A stretch of DNA of 64,000 bases from UBA2040 sp041674745 (GTDB lineage Bacteria; Bacteroidota; Bacteroidia; Flavobacteriales_D; Crocinitomicaceae): contig JBAYVD010000007.1 of the NCBI GenBank assembly GCA_041674745.1, positions 1 to 64,000 on the forward strand, in the 5' to 3' direction. The notes under the pieces were generated by a model that searched no databases, was not told the origin of the DNA, and worked only from the letters and a program-made list of their open reading frames with translations. Positions within the stretch are counted from its first letter, which is position 1. The number at the start of each line of letters is the position of its first letter. Shown piece after piece: positions 8,232 to 17,082 of the stretch. The position numbers and the translations under genes are program-made.

Positions 8232-8257
8232 AATGAACTCAAAACAAACAAAAACGA

Positions 8258-8695
8258 ATGTTTACGAAAGCATGTGAATACGGAATTAGGGCTTGTGTAT
8301 TAGTAGCGCTACATTCTATGAATGGCAAAAGAATAAGCTTAAAAGAAATTGCAAAAGAGATTGATTCACCGCTTCCTTTTACAGCGAAAATCTTACAAAA
8401 ATTGGTCAAGAATGAATTGATTTATTCGATTCAAGGTGCCCAAGGCGGTTTTGAAATGGCGACTGAAAATTTTAAAAAAATAACCATTGAGGATATTGTT
8501 ATTGCCATAGATGGTGATGCCGGTTTTACAATGTGTGTGCTCGGGTTGAAAGATTGTTCGGAAGTGAATCCTTGTCCCGCGCACAAGAAATACAAACACA
8601 TTAAAGCGGATTTTAAAGAAATGATAAAATCCACGAATATTTTGGAAATGGTGACGGATTTGAAAGAAGGAGTTGCCTATTTAAAAATAGATTGA
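8258..8695 (+). CDS. Rrf2-family transcriptional regulator, NsrR/IscR-like
   Basis: The 145-residue regulator has an N-terminal winged helix-turn-helix (residues 1-70, with LKEIAKEIDSPLPFTAKILQ as the recognition region) and the GGFEMA wing typical of the family. Three cysteines at 93, 100 and 106 match in number and spacing the Fe-S ligands of NsrR and IscR, so it most likely senses NO or cluster status. The operator-like repeats at its own promoter and at the nor operon support an NsrR-type role. The gene is 23 bp upstream of nrdD. An IscR role is less likely because no isc or suf genes are nearby. Confidence 0.85.
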   Translation: MFTKACEYGIRACVLVALHSMNGKRISLKEIAKEIDSPLPFTAKILQKLVKNELIYSIQGAQGGFEMATENFKKITIEDIVIAIDGDAGFTMCVLGLKDCSEVNPCPAHKKYKHIKADFKEMIKSTNILEMVTDLKEGVAYLKID

Positions 8696-8718
8696 TTCAA
8701 GTATTAAAATTAAGCAAT

Positions 8719-10839
8719 ATGAACAAGTATGTAATTAAACGAAATGGCGAGTACAAACCATTAGAAATGTACAAAATCAACGAAGCAATTCGAAAAGGTT
8801 TTGAAAGTGTTGGAAAAGAATATGCTGAAGGTATTTCGGATGGTGTTCTTTCGAGCCTGGATGAAAAAGAAGTTTGGTCGGTTGAAGAAATTCAAGATTT
8901 GATCGAAAAAGAACTTTTTAAAACTGGTGATTTTGAGGTGATGCGCTCGTTTATGGTTTATAGACATACGCGAAAAATGCAAAGAGAAGAGGAAGGAGGA
9001 ATTTCTTCTGAAACGACTTTTGTAAACAGTACGCAAACGATTGAAGAGTACATCGGACAAACGGATTGGCGAATTAATGCCAATGCAAATACGTCTTATT
9101 CCAACGCTGGATTGGTAAACAACGTTGCAGGGAAGGTAATTGCGAACTATTGGCTAGATAAAGTTTACACGAAAGAAGAAGGCTACGCACATCGAAATGG
9201 CGATATTCATATTCACGATTTGGACTGTTTGACTGGTTATTGCGCTGGTTGGAGTTTGCGGGTTTTGCTCAACGATGGGTTCAATGGAGTTCGCGGACGT
9301 GTAGAAAGTCGTCCACCAAATCATTTCAGAGAAGCTTTGGGTCAAATGGCTAATTTTCTAGGGATTCTCCAAAGTGAATGGGCAGGAGCACAGGCTTTTA
9401 GTTCATTCGACACCTATTTGGCACCTTATGTTTTCAAAGACAATTTGACTTACGATGAGATTTTAAAAGCCATTAGAAGTTTTGTTTACAACCTGAATGT
9501 TCCAGCCAGATGGGGACAATCGCCGTTCACGAACATTACGTTGGATTGGTTGGTTCCAGACGATTTGAAAGAACAAATTCCAACGAGAGACAATCTTCAC
9601 CTTTTCCGAGGAATTGAAACGGCAGATATTCAAAAAAGAGCAACCGAAAGAGGAGTGGAAAATTTAGAAGATTTAAAATACGAGCATTTTCAGCCGGAAA
9701 TGCACATGATCAACAAAGCGTATTACACCGTTATGACGGAAGGTGATTCGCACGGTCAACCGTTTACTTTCCCAATTCCAACGGTAAATATTACCGAAGA
9801 TTTCGATTGGTACGGAGAAAATACGGATTTACTTTTCGAAAATACGGCGAAAATTGGCTCCTCTTATTTCCAAAATTTCATCGGGAGTCAGTTCATTTTA
9901 AACGAAGCTGGCGAACGAGTTGAAAATCCAAATGCGTACAAACCAAATGCGGTGAGAAGTATGTGTTGTCGTTTGCAACTTGATTTACGCGAATTGCTAA
10001 AACGAGGAAATGGACTTTTCGGCAGTGCTGAAATGACAGGAAGTATTGGTGTTGTTACCATTAACATGGCCCGTTTGGGATATGTGTACAAAGGAAATAA
10101 AACCGAAATGTACAAGCGATTAGACTTCCTTTTAGACATCGCAAAATCGACTTTAGAGAAGAAAAGGGTATTTATTACGGATATGTACGACCGCGGACTT
10201 TTCCCGTACACGAAACGTTATTTACCACATTTTAGAAATCATTTCTCAACAATTGGCGTCAACGGAATGAACGAAATGTTATTGAATTTCACGAACGAAA
10301 AATTAGATTTAACTTCTTCTGAAGGAATAGATTTTGCAGCAGAAATTTTGGATTTCATTCGAAAAAGAATGCAAGAATACCAAGAGGAAACAGGTAACTT
10401 ATACAACTTGGAAGCAACGCCAGCAGAAGGAACGACTTACCGATTTGCCAAAGAAGATAAAAAACGATTTGACGATATAATTCAAGCGGGAAGTGAAGAG
10501 AATATTTACTACACGAATAGTTCCCAGATTCCAGTTGATCACACAGATGATCCATTTGAAGCTTTATTTCTACAAGATGAATTGCAATGCAAATATACCG
10601 GAGGAACGGTTCTTCACTTGTACATGCGCGAACGGTTGAGTTCGCCTGAAGCTTGCAGAAATATGGTGAAGAAGGTTTTGTCGAACTTCAGATTGCCTTA
10701 TATAACGATAACGCCAGTGTTTAGTATTTGTCCAACGCACGGTTATTTATCTGGCGAACACGAATATTGTCCAAAATGTGATGATGAACTTTTAAAGAAT
10801 ACAAACTTAAAAAATCAAGAATATGAACACAATGACTAA
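8719..10839 (+). CDS. nrdD: Anaerobic ribonucleoside-triphosphate reductase, large part without glycyl-radical tail
   Basis: The 706-residue class III reductase converts NTPs to dNTPs without oxygen. The start at 8719 is the ATG opening the ATP-cone domain (MNKYVIKRNGEYKPLE; residues 1-90); a TTG start 27 bp earlier would only add linker. Catalytic-barrel blocks include GYCAGWSL and STIGVNGMNEM. Near the end ICPTHGYL and EYCPKCDDE form the zinc site. The protein stops 15 residues after this site, before the RVxGY glycyl-radical loop found in ordinary NrdD. That loop is encoded by the next, overlapping gene, so the enzyme appears to be split. Confidence 0.93.
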   Translation: MNKYVIKRNGEYKPLEMYKINEAIRKGFESVGKEYAEGISDGVLSSLDEKEVWSVEEIQDLIEKELFKTGDFEVMRSFMVYRHTRKMQREEEGGISSETTFVNSTQTIEEYIGQTDWRINANANTSYSNAGLVNNVAGKVIANYWLDKVYTKEEGYAHRNGDIHIHDLDCLTGYCAGWSLRVLLNDGFNGVRGRVESRPPNHFREALGQMANFLGILQSEWAGAQAFSSFDTYLAPYVFKDNLTYDEILKAIRSFVYNLNVPARWGQSPFTNITLDWLVPDDLKEQIPTRDNLHLFRGIETADIQKRATERGVENLEDLKYEHFQPEMHMINKAYYTVMTEGDSHGQPFTFPIPTVNITEDFDWYGENTDLLFENTAKIGSSYFQNFIGSQFILNEAGERVENPNAYKPNAVRSMCCRLQLDLRELLKRGNGLFGSAEMTGSIGVVTINMARLGYVYKGNKTEMYKRLDFLLDIAKSTLEKKRVFITDMYDRGLFPYTKRYLPHFRNHFSTIGVNGMNEMLLNFTNEKLDLTSSEGIDFAAEILDFIRKRMQEYQEETGNLYNLEATPAEGTTYRFAKEDKKRFDDIIQAGSEENIYYTNSSQIPVDHTDDPFEALFLQDELQCKYTGGTVLHLYMRERLSSPEACRNMVKKVLSNFRLPYITITPVFSICPTHGYLSGEHEYCPKCDDELLKNTNLKNQEYEHND

Positions 10840-11002
10840 AGCCAACAGTGTAACAGATTTGCTAAAAGAAATGGAAACACAAAGAACCAAATGTCTAGTT
10901 TACACTAGAGTTATGGGTTATCACCGTCCAACGGAGAGTTTCAATATTGGTAAAAAAGGTGAGCACCGTCAACGCACCCAGTTTGATGAAAAATGCTGCT
11001 AA
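10823..11002 (+). CDS. Separate glycyl-radical domain of anaerobic ribonucleotide reductase
   Basis: A 59-residue protein beginning at ATG 10823, in a frame shifted by +1 relative to nrdD and overlapping its end by 17 bp. It contains RTKCLVYTRVMGYHRP with the radical glycine at residue 32, followed by ESFNIGKKGEHRQR. These are the hallmark residues of the NrdD C-terminal loop. It overlaps nrdG by another 17 bp. The simplest reading is a two-polypeptide enzyme in which this piece docks onto the barrel, much as the YfiD/GrcA spare part does for pyruvate formate-lyase. A programmed frameshift or sequencing error is possible but the separate ATG and neat overlaps argue for a gene. Confidence 0.85.
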   Translation: MNTMTKANSVTDLLKEMETQRTKCLVYTRVMGYHRPTESFNIGKKGEHRQRTQFDEKCC

Positions 11003-11678
11003 ATTTCCTTTAGAAAGTATAACACCTTTCACATTACTGGATTATCCAGATCAAACAGCCTGCATACTTTGGTTTGCAGGCTGTAATATGAAATGTTCCT
11101 ATTGCTACAATCCCGAAATTGTCTTCAGCAAAGGCAAAATTTCGTACGATGAAGCGTTGAAATTCCTGAAAACACGCCAAGGTTTGTTAGATGGAGTAGT
11201 GCTAAGCGGCGGAGAATGTACGATCCAAAAAGGTTTCGTTGATTTTGTAAAAGAAATCAAACAACTCGGTTTTAATGTAAAATTAGATACAAACGGTACT
11301 GCCCCTTGGGTTTTAAAAGAACTTTTGGAACTCAATTTCATCGATTATTTAGCCTTGGATTTTAAATCCCAAAAAGCGAACTTCTTTGAGATAACAAAAT
11401 CAAAATTGTACCACAGATTCGAAGAATCATTGGATATTCTAATTCAATCTAAAGCTGTATTTGAAGTGAGGACCACCTTTCATGGCAATCTTTTGTCAAT
11501 CGATAACGTAAAATCAATGGGTTCGTATTTGCTACAACTCGGCTACCAAGGAAAATATTTCATTCAACATTTTCGAAACGATACAGCCACTATTGGTGAT
11601 TTAGCTAATAATTATGTTCTTCCCTCAGTTTCTGATTTTGAAATTCCAGGGTTAACGGTTGAGGTAAGAATTAATTGA
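10986..11678 (+). CDS. nrdG: Anaerobic ribonucleotide reductase activating enzyme
   Basis: The 230-residue radical-SAM enzyme installs the glycyl radical on NrdD. The cluster motif CNMKCSYC (CxxxCxxC) lies at about residues 34-41, followed by GVVLSGGECT and the strand KLDTNGTAP. I chose ATG 10986 because the sequence from MKNAAKFPLESITPFTLLDYP aligns with family N-termini; an upstream alternative start at 10947 would add unrelated residues inside the glycyl-radical gene. It completes the operon regulator-nrdD-radical domain-nrdG. Confidence 0.93.
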   Translation: MKNAAKFPLESITPFTLLDYPDQTACILWFAGCNMKCSYCYNPEIVFSKGKISYDEALKFLKTRQGLLDGVVLSGGECTIQKGFVDFVKEIKQLGFNVKLDTNGTAPWVLKELLELNFIDYLALDFKSQKANFFEITKSKLYHRFEESLDILIQSKAVFEVRTTFHGNLLSIDNVKSMGSYLLQLGYQGKYFIQHFRNDTATIGDLANNYVLPSVSDFEIPGLTVEVRIN

Positions 11679-11684
11679 GCTTAT

Positions 11685-11718
11685 AAAAAAAAAGTCCAAG
11701 CTCAAAAAGAACTTGGAC
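11685..11718 (-). terminator. Rho-independent terminator of tRNA-Leu
   Basis: Read on the minus strand, a 7-bp stem GTCCAAG/CTTGGAC with an 11-nt loop is followed by nine T residues. It begins 5 bp after the tRNA 3' end. Confidence 0.75.
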
Positions 11719-11722
11719 CAAG

Positions 11723-11804
11723 TGCCCACGACTGGATTCGAACCAGCACACCCGAAGGCACACGCCCCTCAAGCGTGCACGTCTACCAATTTCGCCACGT
11801 GGGC
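11723..11804 (-). tRNA. trnL: tRNA-Leu (anticodon GAG)
   Basis: On the minus strand an 82-nt cloverleaf has acceptor arms GCCCACG and CGTGGGC plus an A discriminator. The anticodon loop TTGAGGG has anticodon GAG, there is a class II variable arm (GCCTTCGGGTGT region), and the T-loop is GGTTCGAATCC. CCA is not encoded. Confidence 0.95.
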
Positions 11805-11888
11805 AGCAAATTTGAGCTGCAAATATACACTTTTCTTGTCAATTTCATCGCCATTCTCAGGCCTCTATTCTCTGTTCTCATTTCAAGT

Positions 11889-14831
11889 TTACTCCTCATA
11901 TCGTACATCTCCCATAAAATTTACTTTTTTCAAATAGCCGACTTCAATGGCATAATGGCCAAATTCTTCTGAAACAACGCCCGACAATTCATAAATTCCT
12001 TTGCCATGAAAACGATAGCGACTCGCCGATTCGGGAAAGTGGACGGAATCCAAAATCTGTCCCTCCATATCAATGAAATTGCCAAAAAACATGTATTCGC
12101 CACGAACTGTTTTCGATTGTTTTAGCGCAACGAGATAGCCGTAACACGTTACTTTTAAACCTCGACGTTCGGGAATTTCGCGGGAAAGCGTGTGGGGCGG
12201 AAGTGGTTCGCTGAGCAAATCAAACGGATTGCAAAGGGGGAAACCAATGAGTTCCATTTGTTCAAACGCACGTTCGAGTTCGCTGTCGTTGAGTTGCGGC
12301 AATTCGAAATGCTTGCGTTCTGCGACGAACAATTCTGGAACAGGCGCTTTGTCTTTTACTTTGTTGTGGTACAAGTGTGCTTTCCAGAGCAAACTTTTTC
12401 GATCGGAAGGAAAATCGCGCAAGGCATCTACACGGATGATGATGAGCAATTGTTCGAGCGGTATAGAGCAACGGCTCATCAAGTTTTCGAAGGAAGTGAA
12501 GCGTCCGTTTCGGTTTCGTTCGTGGTAAATCTTTAAAATTATTTTGCTTTCCGCTCCTTGAATCAAGTTGAAACCCAAAATGATGCGTTTCCCAAGGATG
12601 ATACATTCGTAATCGCCTTCGTTGATCGACGGAGATTCGATGCTCGCGCCCAACATACGCGCTTCGTGCACGTAGATTTCCGTTCTGTAATAACCGCCAA
12701 AATTGTTGATGGTCGCCACCATGTATTCCAATGGATAATGGGCTTTCAGGTACAAACTTTGGTAACTTTCTACCGCATAGGAGGCGGAGTGACCTTTGGA
12801 AAAAGCGTAGCCTGCGAAACTTTCAATTTGTCGCCAAACTTCGGCAGCGAGTTCTTTCGGGTGACCTTTCTCAAAGCAATTTTTGAAATATGTTTCTTCC
12901 ACTTTGGTGAATTCTGCCCGCGAACGAAACTTGCCCGACATGCCTCTTCGAAGAACGTCCGCTTCGCCCAAATCCAGTCCAGCAAAGAAATGCGCCACTT
13001 TGATAACATCTTCTTGGTACACCATTACGCCGTAGGTGTCGGGCATAATTTCCATCATCACAGGATGCGCTTCTTTTCTTCGTTCGGGGAAGCGATGACG
13101 CAAAATATACTCGCGCATCATACCTGAGTGTGAAACACCCGGACGAATAATGGAACTCGCCGCGACCAAAGTCAAGTAATCATCCACTTGTAGTTTTTGG
13201 AGCAACATGCGCATGGCGGGCGATTCCACGTAAAAGCAACCGAGCGCTTGTGCGTTGCGCAGAATGTGTTTGATTTTCGGATCTTCCTTGAAATACGCCA
13301 AATCATGAATGTCGTGCGCTGGATTTTCCGGTTGATTGTATTCCAGAATTTCGAGACAATCGTGAATTTTTGCCAAACCCCGCTGACTCAGCACGTCGAA
13401 TTTGAAAAGTCCCACATCTTCCGCTTCGAGCATGGAAAATTGAGTGGTTGGGTAGCCTTTGGGCGGTAAAAAAGTGGCTGAATACCATGAAATCGGTTTT
13501 TCACTAATGACAATTCCGCCTGCATGGACGCTCAAATGTGCCGGCATTCCTTCAATTTGTTTCGCGTATTTGAGCACCAAAACAGATAAATTATCCAATT
13601 GGTTGACCGAAAATTTCCCTTTGCTGAGCAAGTCAATTTCTGATTTTGGGAGTCCAAAAACTTTCCCCAATTCGCGAACGGTGGCTTTGTATTGAAAGGT
13701 GTTGTAGGTACAAAGTAGCGCCGCATTTTCGTAGCGATTGAAAATGTATTGCGTTACATCTTCGCGGTCTTTCCAGGAGAAATCGATGTCGAAATCGGGT
13801 GGGTTTTTCCGATACAGATTGATGAATCGTTCAAAGTACAAATCGAGTTCAAGTGGGTCGACATCGGTGATTCTGAGCAAGTAAGCAAGGATGCTGTTGG
13901 CGCCACTTCCTCTCCCGACGTAAAAGTAGTTTTTGGAGCGAGCATAAGAAGTGAAATCCCACGTAATTAAGAAATAGGAGAGATAATCTTTCTGTGCAAT
14001 GATTTCAATTTCCTTGTCGATTCGTGTCAAAACGGCTTCGTTGACAACCGGGTAACGGTAGGCCAATCCTTCCATCGCCAGTTGTCGCAAGAGTTCCAAA
14101 TCTTCTTTTTTGCTGCCCGTGTAGGTGTGTACATTTTGTGGTTCAGCCTCTTCGCCAAATTTGAAATGCAATTGACAGCCTGCGAGTAGTTTTTCGGTTC
14201 GGTGCAACAATTCTGAATGTTCGCCGAGTCGTTCGAGCAAGGCTGTTTTCGTGAGAAACAAATCGTCGGGAGAAGCTTGTTCTTCAACGGGTAATTTCGA
14301 AAGCAAGCAATTTTGATCGATTGCCCGAAGCAAGCGGTGCGTATTGAAATCTTTCTTGTTGCGAAACGTCATTGCGTGGAGAAGAATCATTTTTTTGTCC
14401 AATCCCGCTTTCTTTTCCCATGTCAAGCGATTCAAGTCGGACAATTGAATACCAATAAATTCATTTTCAGCACATTTTCTCGGTTCTTTCCCCCACGGGT
14501 AAATCACAAAACAGTTCCCAAAATGCGGTGCACGGTCTGGAAATTCCAGTTTCTTATGCAAATGCTCCGACAGAAAAACATTCAGTTCATGAAATCCACG
14601 GTTGTTTTTGGCAACAATCACAAAGCACGGCTGCATCCCGTTTCGAATATCAACGCCAACTACCGTCGTCCGATTTTCTCGCTGATTTTCCAAGCAAAAC
14701 GCCAATGCCGCCGTGGTAGAATTGATATCGACCAACGCCACATTCGCGTACCCAGCATCCATCGACCATTGGACGATTTCTTCCGGCGAGAGGATGCCGT
14801 GTTTTAAGCTGAAGTGGGAACGAGTGATCAT
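11889..14831 (-). CDS. DnaE2-like DNA polymerase III alpha subunit (error-prone repair type)
   Basis: The 980-residue C-family polymerase is shorter than replicative DnaE (about 1160) and matches the accessory type. It has an N-terminal PHP region (MITRSHFSLKHGILS onward), the catalytic PDFDIDF motif near residue 345, a second palm/fingers block with DVLRRGMSGK near 630, and a C-terminal OB-fold (about 890-940). I chose the ATG at 14831; an ATG at 14843 lies inside a dispersed repeat and is likely spurious. On the same strand a Y-family polymerase gene lies upstream, matching DnaE2/ImuB-type mutagenesis cassettes. No ImuA-like gene is visible. The GC content is higher than that of its neighbours. 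Confidence 0.88.
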   Translation of the reverse strand: MITRSHFSLKHGILSPEEIVQWSMDAGYANVALVDINSTTAALAFCLENQRENRTTVVGVDIRNGMQPCFVIVAKNNRGFHELNVFLSEHLHKKLEFPDRAPHFGNCFVIYPWGKEPRKCAENEFIGIQLSDLNRLTWEKKAGLDKKMILLHAMTFRNKKDFNTHRLLRAIDQNCLLSKLPVEEQASPDDLFLTKTALLERLGEHSELLHRTEKLLAGCQLHFKFGEEAEPQNVHTYTGSKKEDLELLRQLAMEGLAYRYPVVNEAVLTRIDKEIEIIAQKDYLSYFLITWDFTSYARSKNYFYVGRGSGANSILAYLLRITDVDPLELDLYFERFINLYRKNPPDFDIDFSWKDREDVTQYIFNRYENAALLCTYNTFQYKATVRELGKVFGLPKSEIDLLSKGKFSVNQLDNLSVLVLKYAKQIEGMPAHLSVHAGGIVISEKPISWYSATFLPPKGYPTTQFSMLEAEDVGLFKFDVLSQRGLAKIHDCLEILEYNQPENPAHDIHDLAYFKEDPKIKHILRNAQALGCFYVESPAMRMLLQKLQVDDYLTLVAASSIIRPGVSHSGMMREYILRHRFPERRKEAHPVMMEIMPDTYGVMVYQEDVIKVAHFFAGLDLGEADVLRRGMSGKFRSRAEFTKVEETYFKNCFEKGHPKELAAEVWRQIESFAGYAFSKGHSASYAVESYQSLYLKAHYPLEYMVATINNFGGYYRTEIYVHEARMLGASIESPSINEGDYECIILGKRIILGFNLIQGAESKIILKIYHERNRNGRFTSFENLMSRCSIPLEQLLIIIRVDALRDFPSDRKSLLWKAHLYHNKVKDKAPVPELFVAERKHFELPQLNDSELERAFEQMELIGFPLCNPFDLLSEPLPPHTLSREIPERRGLKVTCYGYLVALKQSKTVRGEYMFFGNFIDMEGQILDSVHFPESASRYRFHGKGIYELSGVVSEEFGHYAIEVGYLKKVNFMGDVRYEE

Positions 14832-14837
14832 TTTATG

Positions 14838-14955
14838 GAGCATGGAAAATGGAGTATGGATCGTCCTTCGAACTGATGGAAGATTATCTTTTATCCATCA
14901 GTGAGCCTGCGAACGTTCCATGCTCCATAGTCCGCCGCGGCGGACGGTCTATATT
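14838..14955. repeat. Dispersed repeat block, left of the four-helix-bundle gene
   Basis: Contains the words GGAGCATGGAAAATGGAGTATGG (split here only for reference, 14838-14860) and their approximate inverse at 14915-14929. A segment at 14893-14929 recurs in direct orientation at 15336-15373. A perfect 14-bp GC palindrome TCCGCCGCGGCGGA lies at 14931-14944. These features mark a mobile or recombinogenic sequence around the gene at 14956-15306. Confidence 0.7.
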
Positions 14956-15306
14956 CTAATTGAGTTTGTTTCTGAAAGCAGTTATTTGTTTTTGGAGGCT
15001 TTCTGTTTTTGATAAGAGTTCATTTATTTCTTCTCTTTCGCAGTACTCTAATCTGCAAGCTAGTTCGAGTTGAGTGGTTGTTTCAAAAGCGGAGCCTAAT
15101 GAAAATGAAAGGAAGTTTTTAAAATCTTTATCCGTTGTTCTGCCGCTTCCTTCTGCAATGTTTGAAGGAACGCTAACCGCTGCTCTACGCAGTTGACTCG
15201 TCAATCCATAGATTTCTTCTTTAGGAAATTCACGAGTTATTTTATAAACCTCAGTAGCGACATCCATCGCCTCTGACCAAATTCTTAAGTTTTTGTAATT
15301 GTGCAT
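14956..15306 (-). CDS. Four-helix-bundle protein, 23S rRNA intervening-sequence (S23/IVP) family
   Basis: A 116-residue all-helical protein with the family signature LTSQLRRAAVSVPSNIAEG (about residues 35-53) and a charged N-terminus MHNYKNLRIWSEAMD. Members form pentameric bundles; their function is unsettled, and they often lie within or next to mobile sequence. Here the gene separates the two translesion polymerase genes and is bracketed by related repeats on both sides. It thus looks inserted into a formerly contiguous cassette rather than part of it. Confidence 0.9.
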   Translation of the reverse strand: MHNYKNLRIWSEAMDVATEVYKITREFPKEEIYGLTSQLRRAAVSVPSNIAEGSGRTTDKDFKNFLSFSLGSAFETTTQLELACRLEYCEREEINELLSKTESLQKQITAFRNKLN

Positions 15307-15335
15307 ATTATTTAAGTTTAATTATTATTCATCCC

Positions 15336-15412
15336 ATCCATCAGTGAGCAAAGCGAACGCTCCATGCTCCATACTCCATGTTCCAGCAGCGCAGCGGTCC
15401 ATGTTCCAGACT
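15336..15412. repeat. Dispersed repeat block, right of the four-helix-bundle gene
   Basis: 15336-15373 repeats 14893-14929 with few changes (ATCCATCAGTGAGC, GCGAACG and TCCATGCTCCATA). It then continues with further TCCATGTTCCA words at 15374-15409. Together with the left block it brackets the inserted gene. Confidence 0.7.
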
Positions 15413-16630
15413 TTAACTTCTTCGATTCGCTAAAAGTGGTGGTGGTTCTCCTGAAAATGGGTTCCATCGTCCGATTGTTCTTGCTTCGATGCCGACAGCG
15501 CGTAGAACAGCTCGATCACCGAAGCGGAGGCGGATTTTGTCCATTGCTTGGTAGAGTTTTACGTATTCAATTTTGTCGTCGAAGAGACTCATTTGGTGGT
15601 GACCGTTGACCAATTCGCTGTAGCGCACACCGATTAGCCGGACCAGCAAACGGCGGTTGTACACTCGGTCGAACAATTCATTGACAAGTGGAATCAAATC
15701 GTGGTCGGCGGAAGTGTAAGGGATTCGTTTTTGGAGCGTTTTCGTTTGGAAATCAGAGTAGCGTACCTTCACGGTAACACAAGCCGAAACCTTTTTTCCT
15801 CTGCGGAGTTGAAAAGCCAGATTTTCAGCCATGGCCGCAAGAATTCCTTTCAGTTTCGTCACATCAATGGTGTCTTGATCGAACGTTCGTTCTGTGGAAA
15901 TGGACTTTCGTTCGTTGTATTGAATCACTGGCGTGTTATCGATTCCTTGTGCTTTTTTCCAAATACCGCCTCCATTTTTCCCAAAAGCACTTTCCATCAT
16001 TTCAATCGGCATGTCTTGAATGGTTTGGATTTTTTGAATACCCAAGTTGCGGAGCATTTGATAGGTTTTTAGCCCAACCATGGGAATTTTTCGCACCGAA
16101 AGCGGACCGAGAAAAGGTTTTTCTTCGCCGTAATCAATTTGAATTTGGTTGTTGGGTTTCGCTTCGCCTGTGGCAATTTTCGACACCGTTTTATTTTGAG
16201 ACAGGCCGAAGGAAATTGGCAAACCCGTTTCACGCATGATTTTTTGGCGCAATTCACCAGCGTATTTGTAGCAACCGTAAAACTTGTCCATGCCGGTTAA
16301 ATCAATGTAGAACTCATCCACAGAAGCTTTTTCATACACAGGCGCTTCTTCTTTGATGATGTCGGTCACCAATCCCGAATATTTCATGTAAGTCGATGAA
16401 TTTCCCTTGATGATGATGGCTTCTGGACAACGTTCTTTGGCCATTTTCATCGGCATGGCAGAGTGAACACCAAATTTGCGCGCTTCGTAACTACAAGCGG
16501 CCACCACGCCACGGTCGCTCGTTCCGCCAATGAGGATTGGTTTTCCGTTTAAGCGACTATCGAGCAAGCGCTCACACGACACAAAAAAAGTGTCCAAATC
16601 CATGTGTACGATTGATCTGTTTTTTTCCAT
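15413..16630 (-). CDS. dinB: Y-family DNA polymerase (DinB/Pol IV type) with clamp-binding tail
   Basis: The 405-residue translesion polymerase keeps the catalytic residues: MDLDTFF with Asp11 and SVDEFYID with Asp105/Glu106. It is therefore not the inactive ImuB form although it sits upstream of a DnaE2-like gene. Palm and fingers (1-180), thumb (MVGLKTYQMLRNLGI) and little finger (about 240-350) are present. QMSLFDD near residue 352 is a good beta-clamp-binding peptide. The roughly 50 residues after it are longer than in short DinB proteins. A second, separate dinB gene lies at 34024. Confidence 0.9.
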   Translation of the reverse strand: MEKNRSIVHMDLDTFFVSCERLLDSRLNGKPILIGGTSDRGVVAACSYEARKFGVHSAMPMKMAKERCPEAIIIKGNSSTYMKYSGLVTDIIKEEAPVYEKASVDEFYIDLTGMDKFYGCYKYAGELRQKIMRETGLPISFGLSQNKTVSKIATGEAKPNNQIQIDYGEEKPFLGPLSVRKIPMVGLKTYQMLRNLGIQKIQTIQDMPIEMMESAFGKNGGGIWKKAQGIDNTPVIQYNERKSISTERTFDQDTIDVTKLKGILAAMAENLAFQLRRGKKVSACVTVKVRYSDFQTKTLQKRIPYTSADHDLIPLVNELFDRVYNRRLLVRLIGVRYSELVNGHHQMSLFDDKIEYVKLYQAMDKIRLRFGDRAVLRAVGIEARTIGRWNPFSGEPPPLLANRRS

Positions 16631-16642
16631 TTCTCTAGATTC

Positions 16643-16723
16643 TTAGATTTCAGACACTAGACATCAGATTTTTAGACTTTAGTTGGAGACCTACTAGTCT
16701 GAAATCTAATGTCTGACATCTAA
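16643..16723. repeat. Imperfect 26-bp inverted repeat upstream of the polymerase cassette
   Basis: Arms 16643-16668 and 16698-16723 are reverse complements with few mismatches and enclose a 29-nt spacer containing related AGACTT words. It lies in the divergent region between the polymerase cassette and parE. The rest of 16631-17047 shows only AT-rich sequence with no gene I can support. Confidence 0.6.
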
Positions 16724-17047
16724 CATATTCTATGTATTCACGAAAAGAAGAGAAATCATCTTATCATCACGTACGCTTGCTGTTATCAACAAAAGTGTAT
16801 GAAAAAAATGTTGCTTTATTCTGCCTCCTTCCGCAAATTTATGTAAATTTGATTAATTAATAATCATTGAAACGATTAAAAAGTAATCAACAATTTGACA
16901 AAATTGAGGGTGGAGAACGTAAAGGATTTACGCAGTAAAAAAAGGGAAGAGAAGAAAAGCGGATGGCGGATTTCGAAAAGCTGTTTATCAACGCTGAATA
17001 GTGAAAAAGTCGTAATAACTTTCCAGTAAAAAGCCTCAAAATCAAGT

Positions 17048-17055
17048 TATATTTG
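17048..17055 (+). promoter_or_regulatory. Probable -7 element of the parE-parC promoter
   Basis: TATATTTG matches TAnnTTTG and lies 27 bp before the parE start. No clear TTG is present at -33. Confidence 0.5.
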
Positions 17056-17082
17056 TTGGTTACTCGTTCGACAGAAGAAAAT

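Noticed and set aside
12558..13127. Plus-strand open frame of 189 codons
   Set aside because: It lies entirely within the DnaE2-like gene on the other strand, its composition is that of an antisense frame, and it has no recognisable motifs.
16897..16906. GACAAAATTG upstream of parE resembling the nor/nrd operator
   Set aside because: Only one half of the palindrome matches, and the surrounding conserved bases are absent; likely chance in AT-rich DNA.
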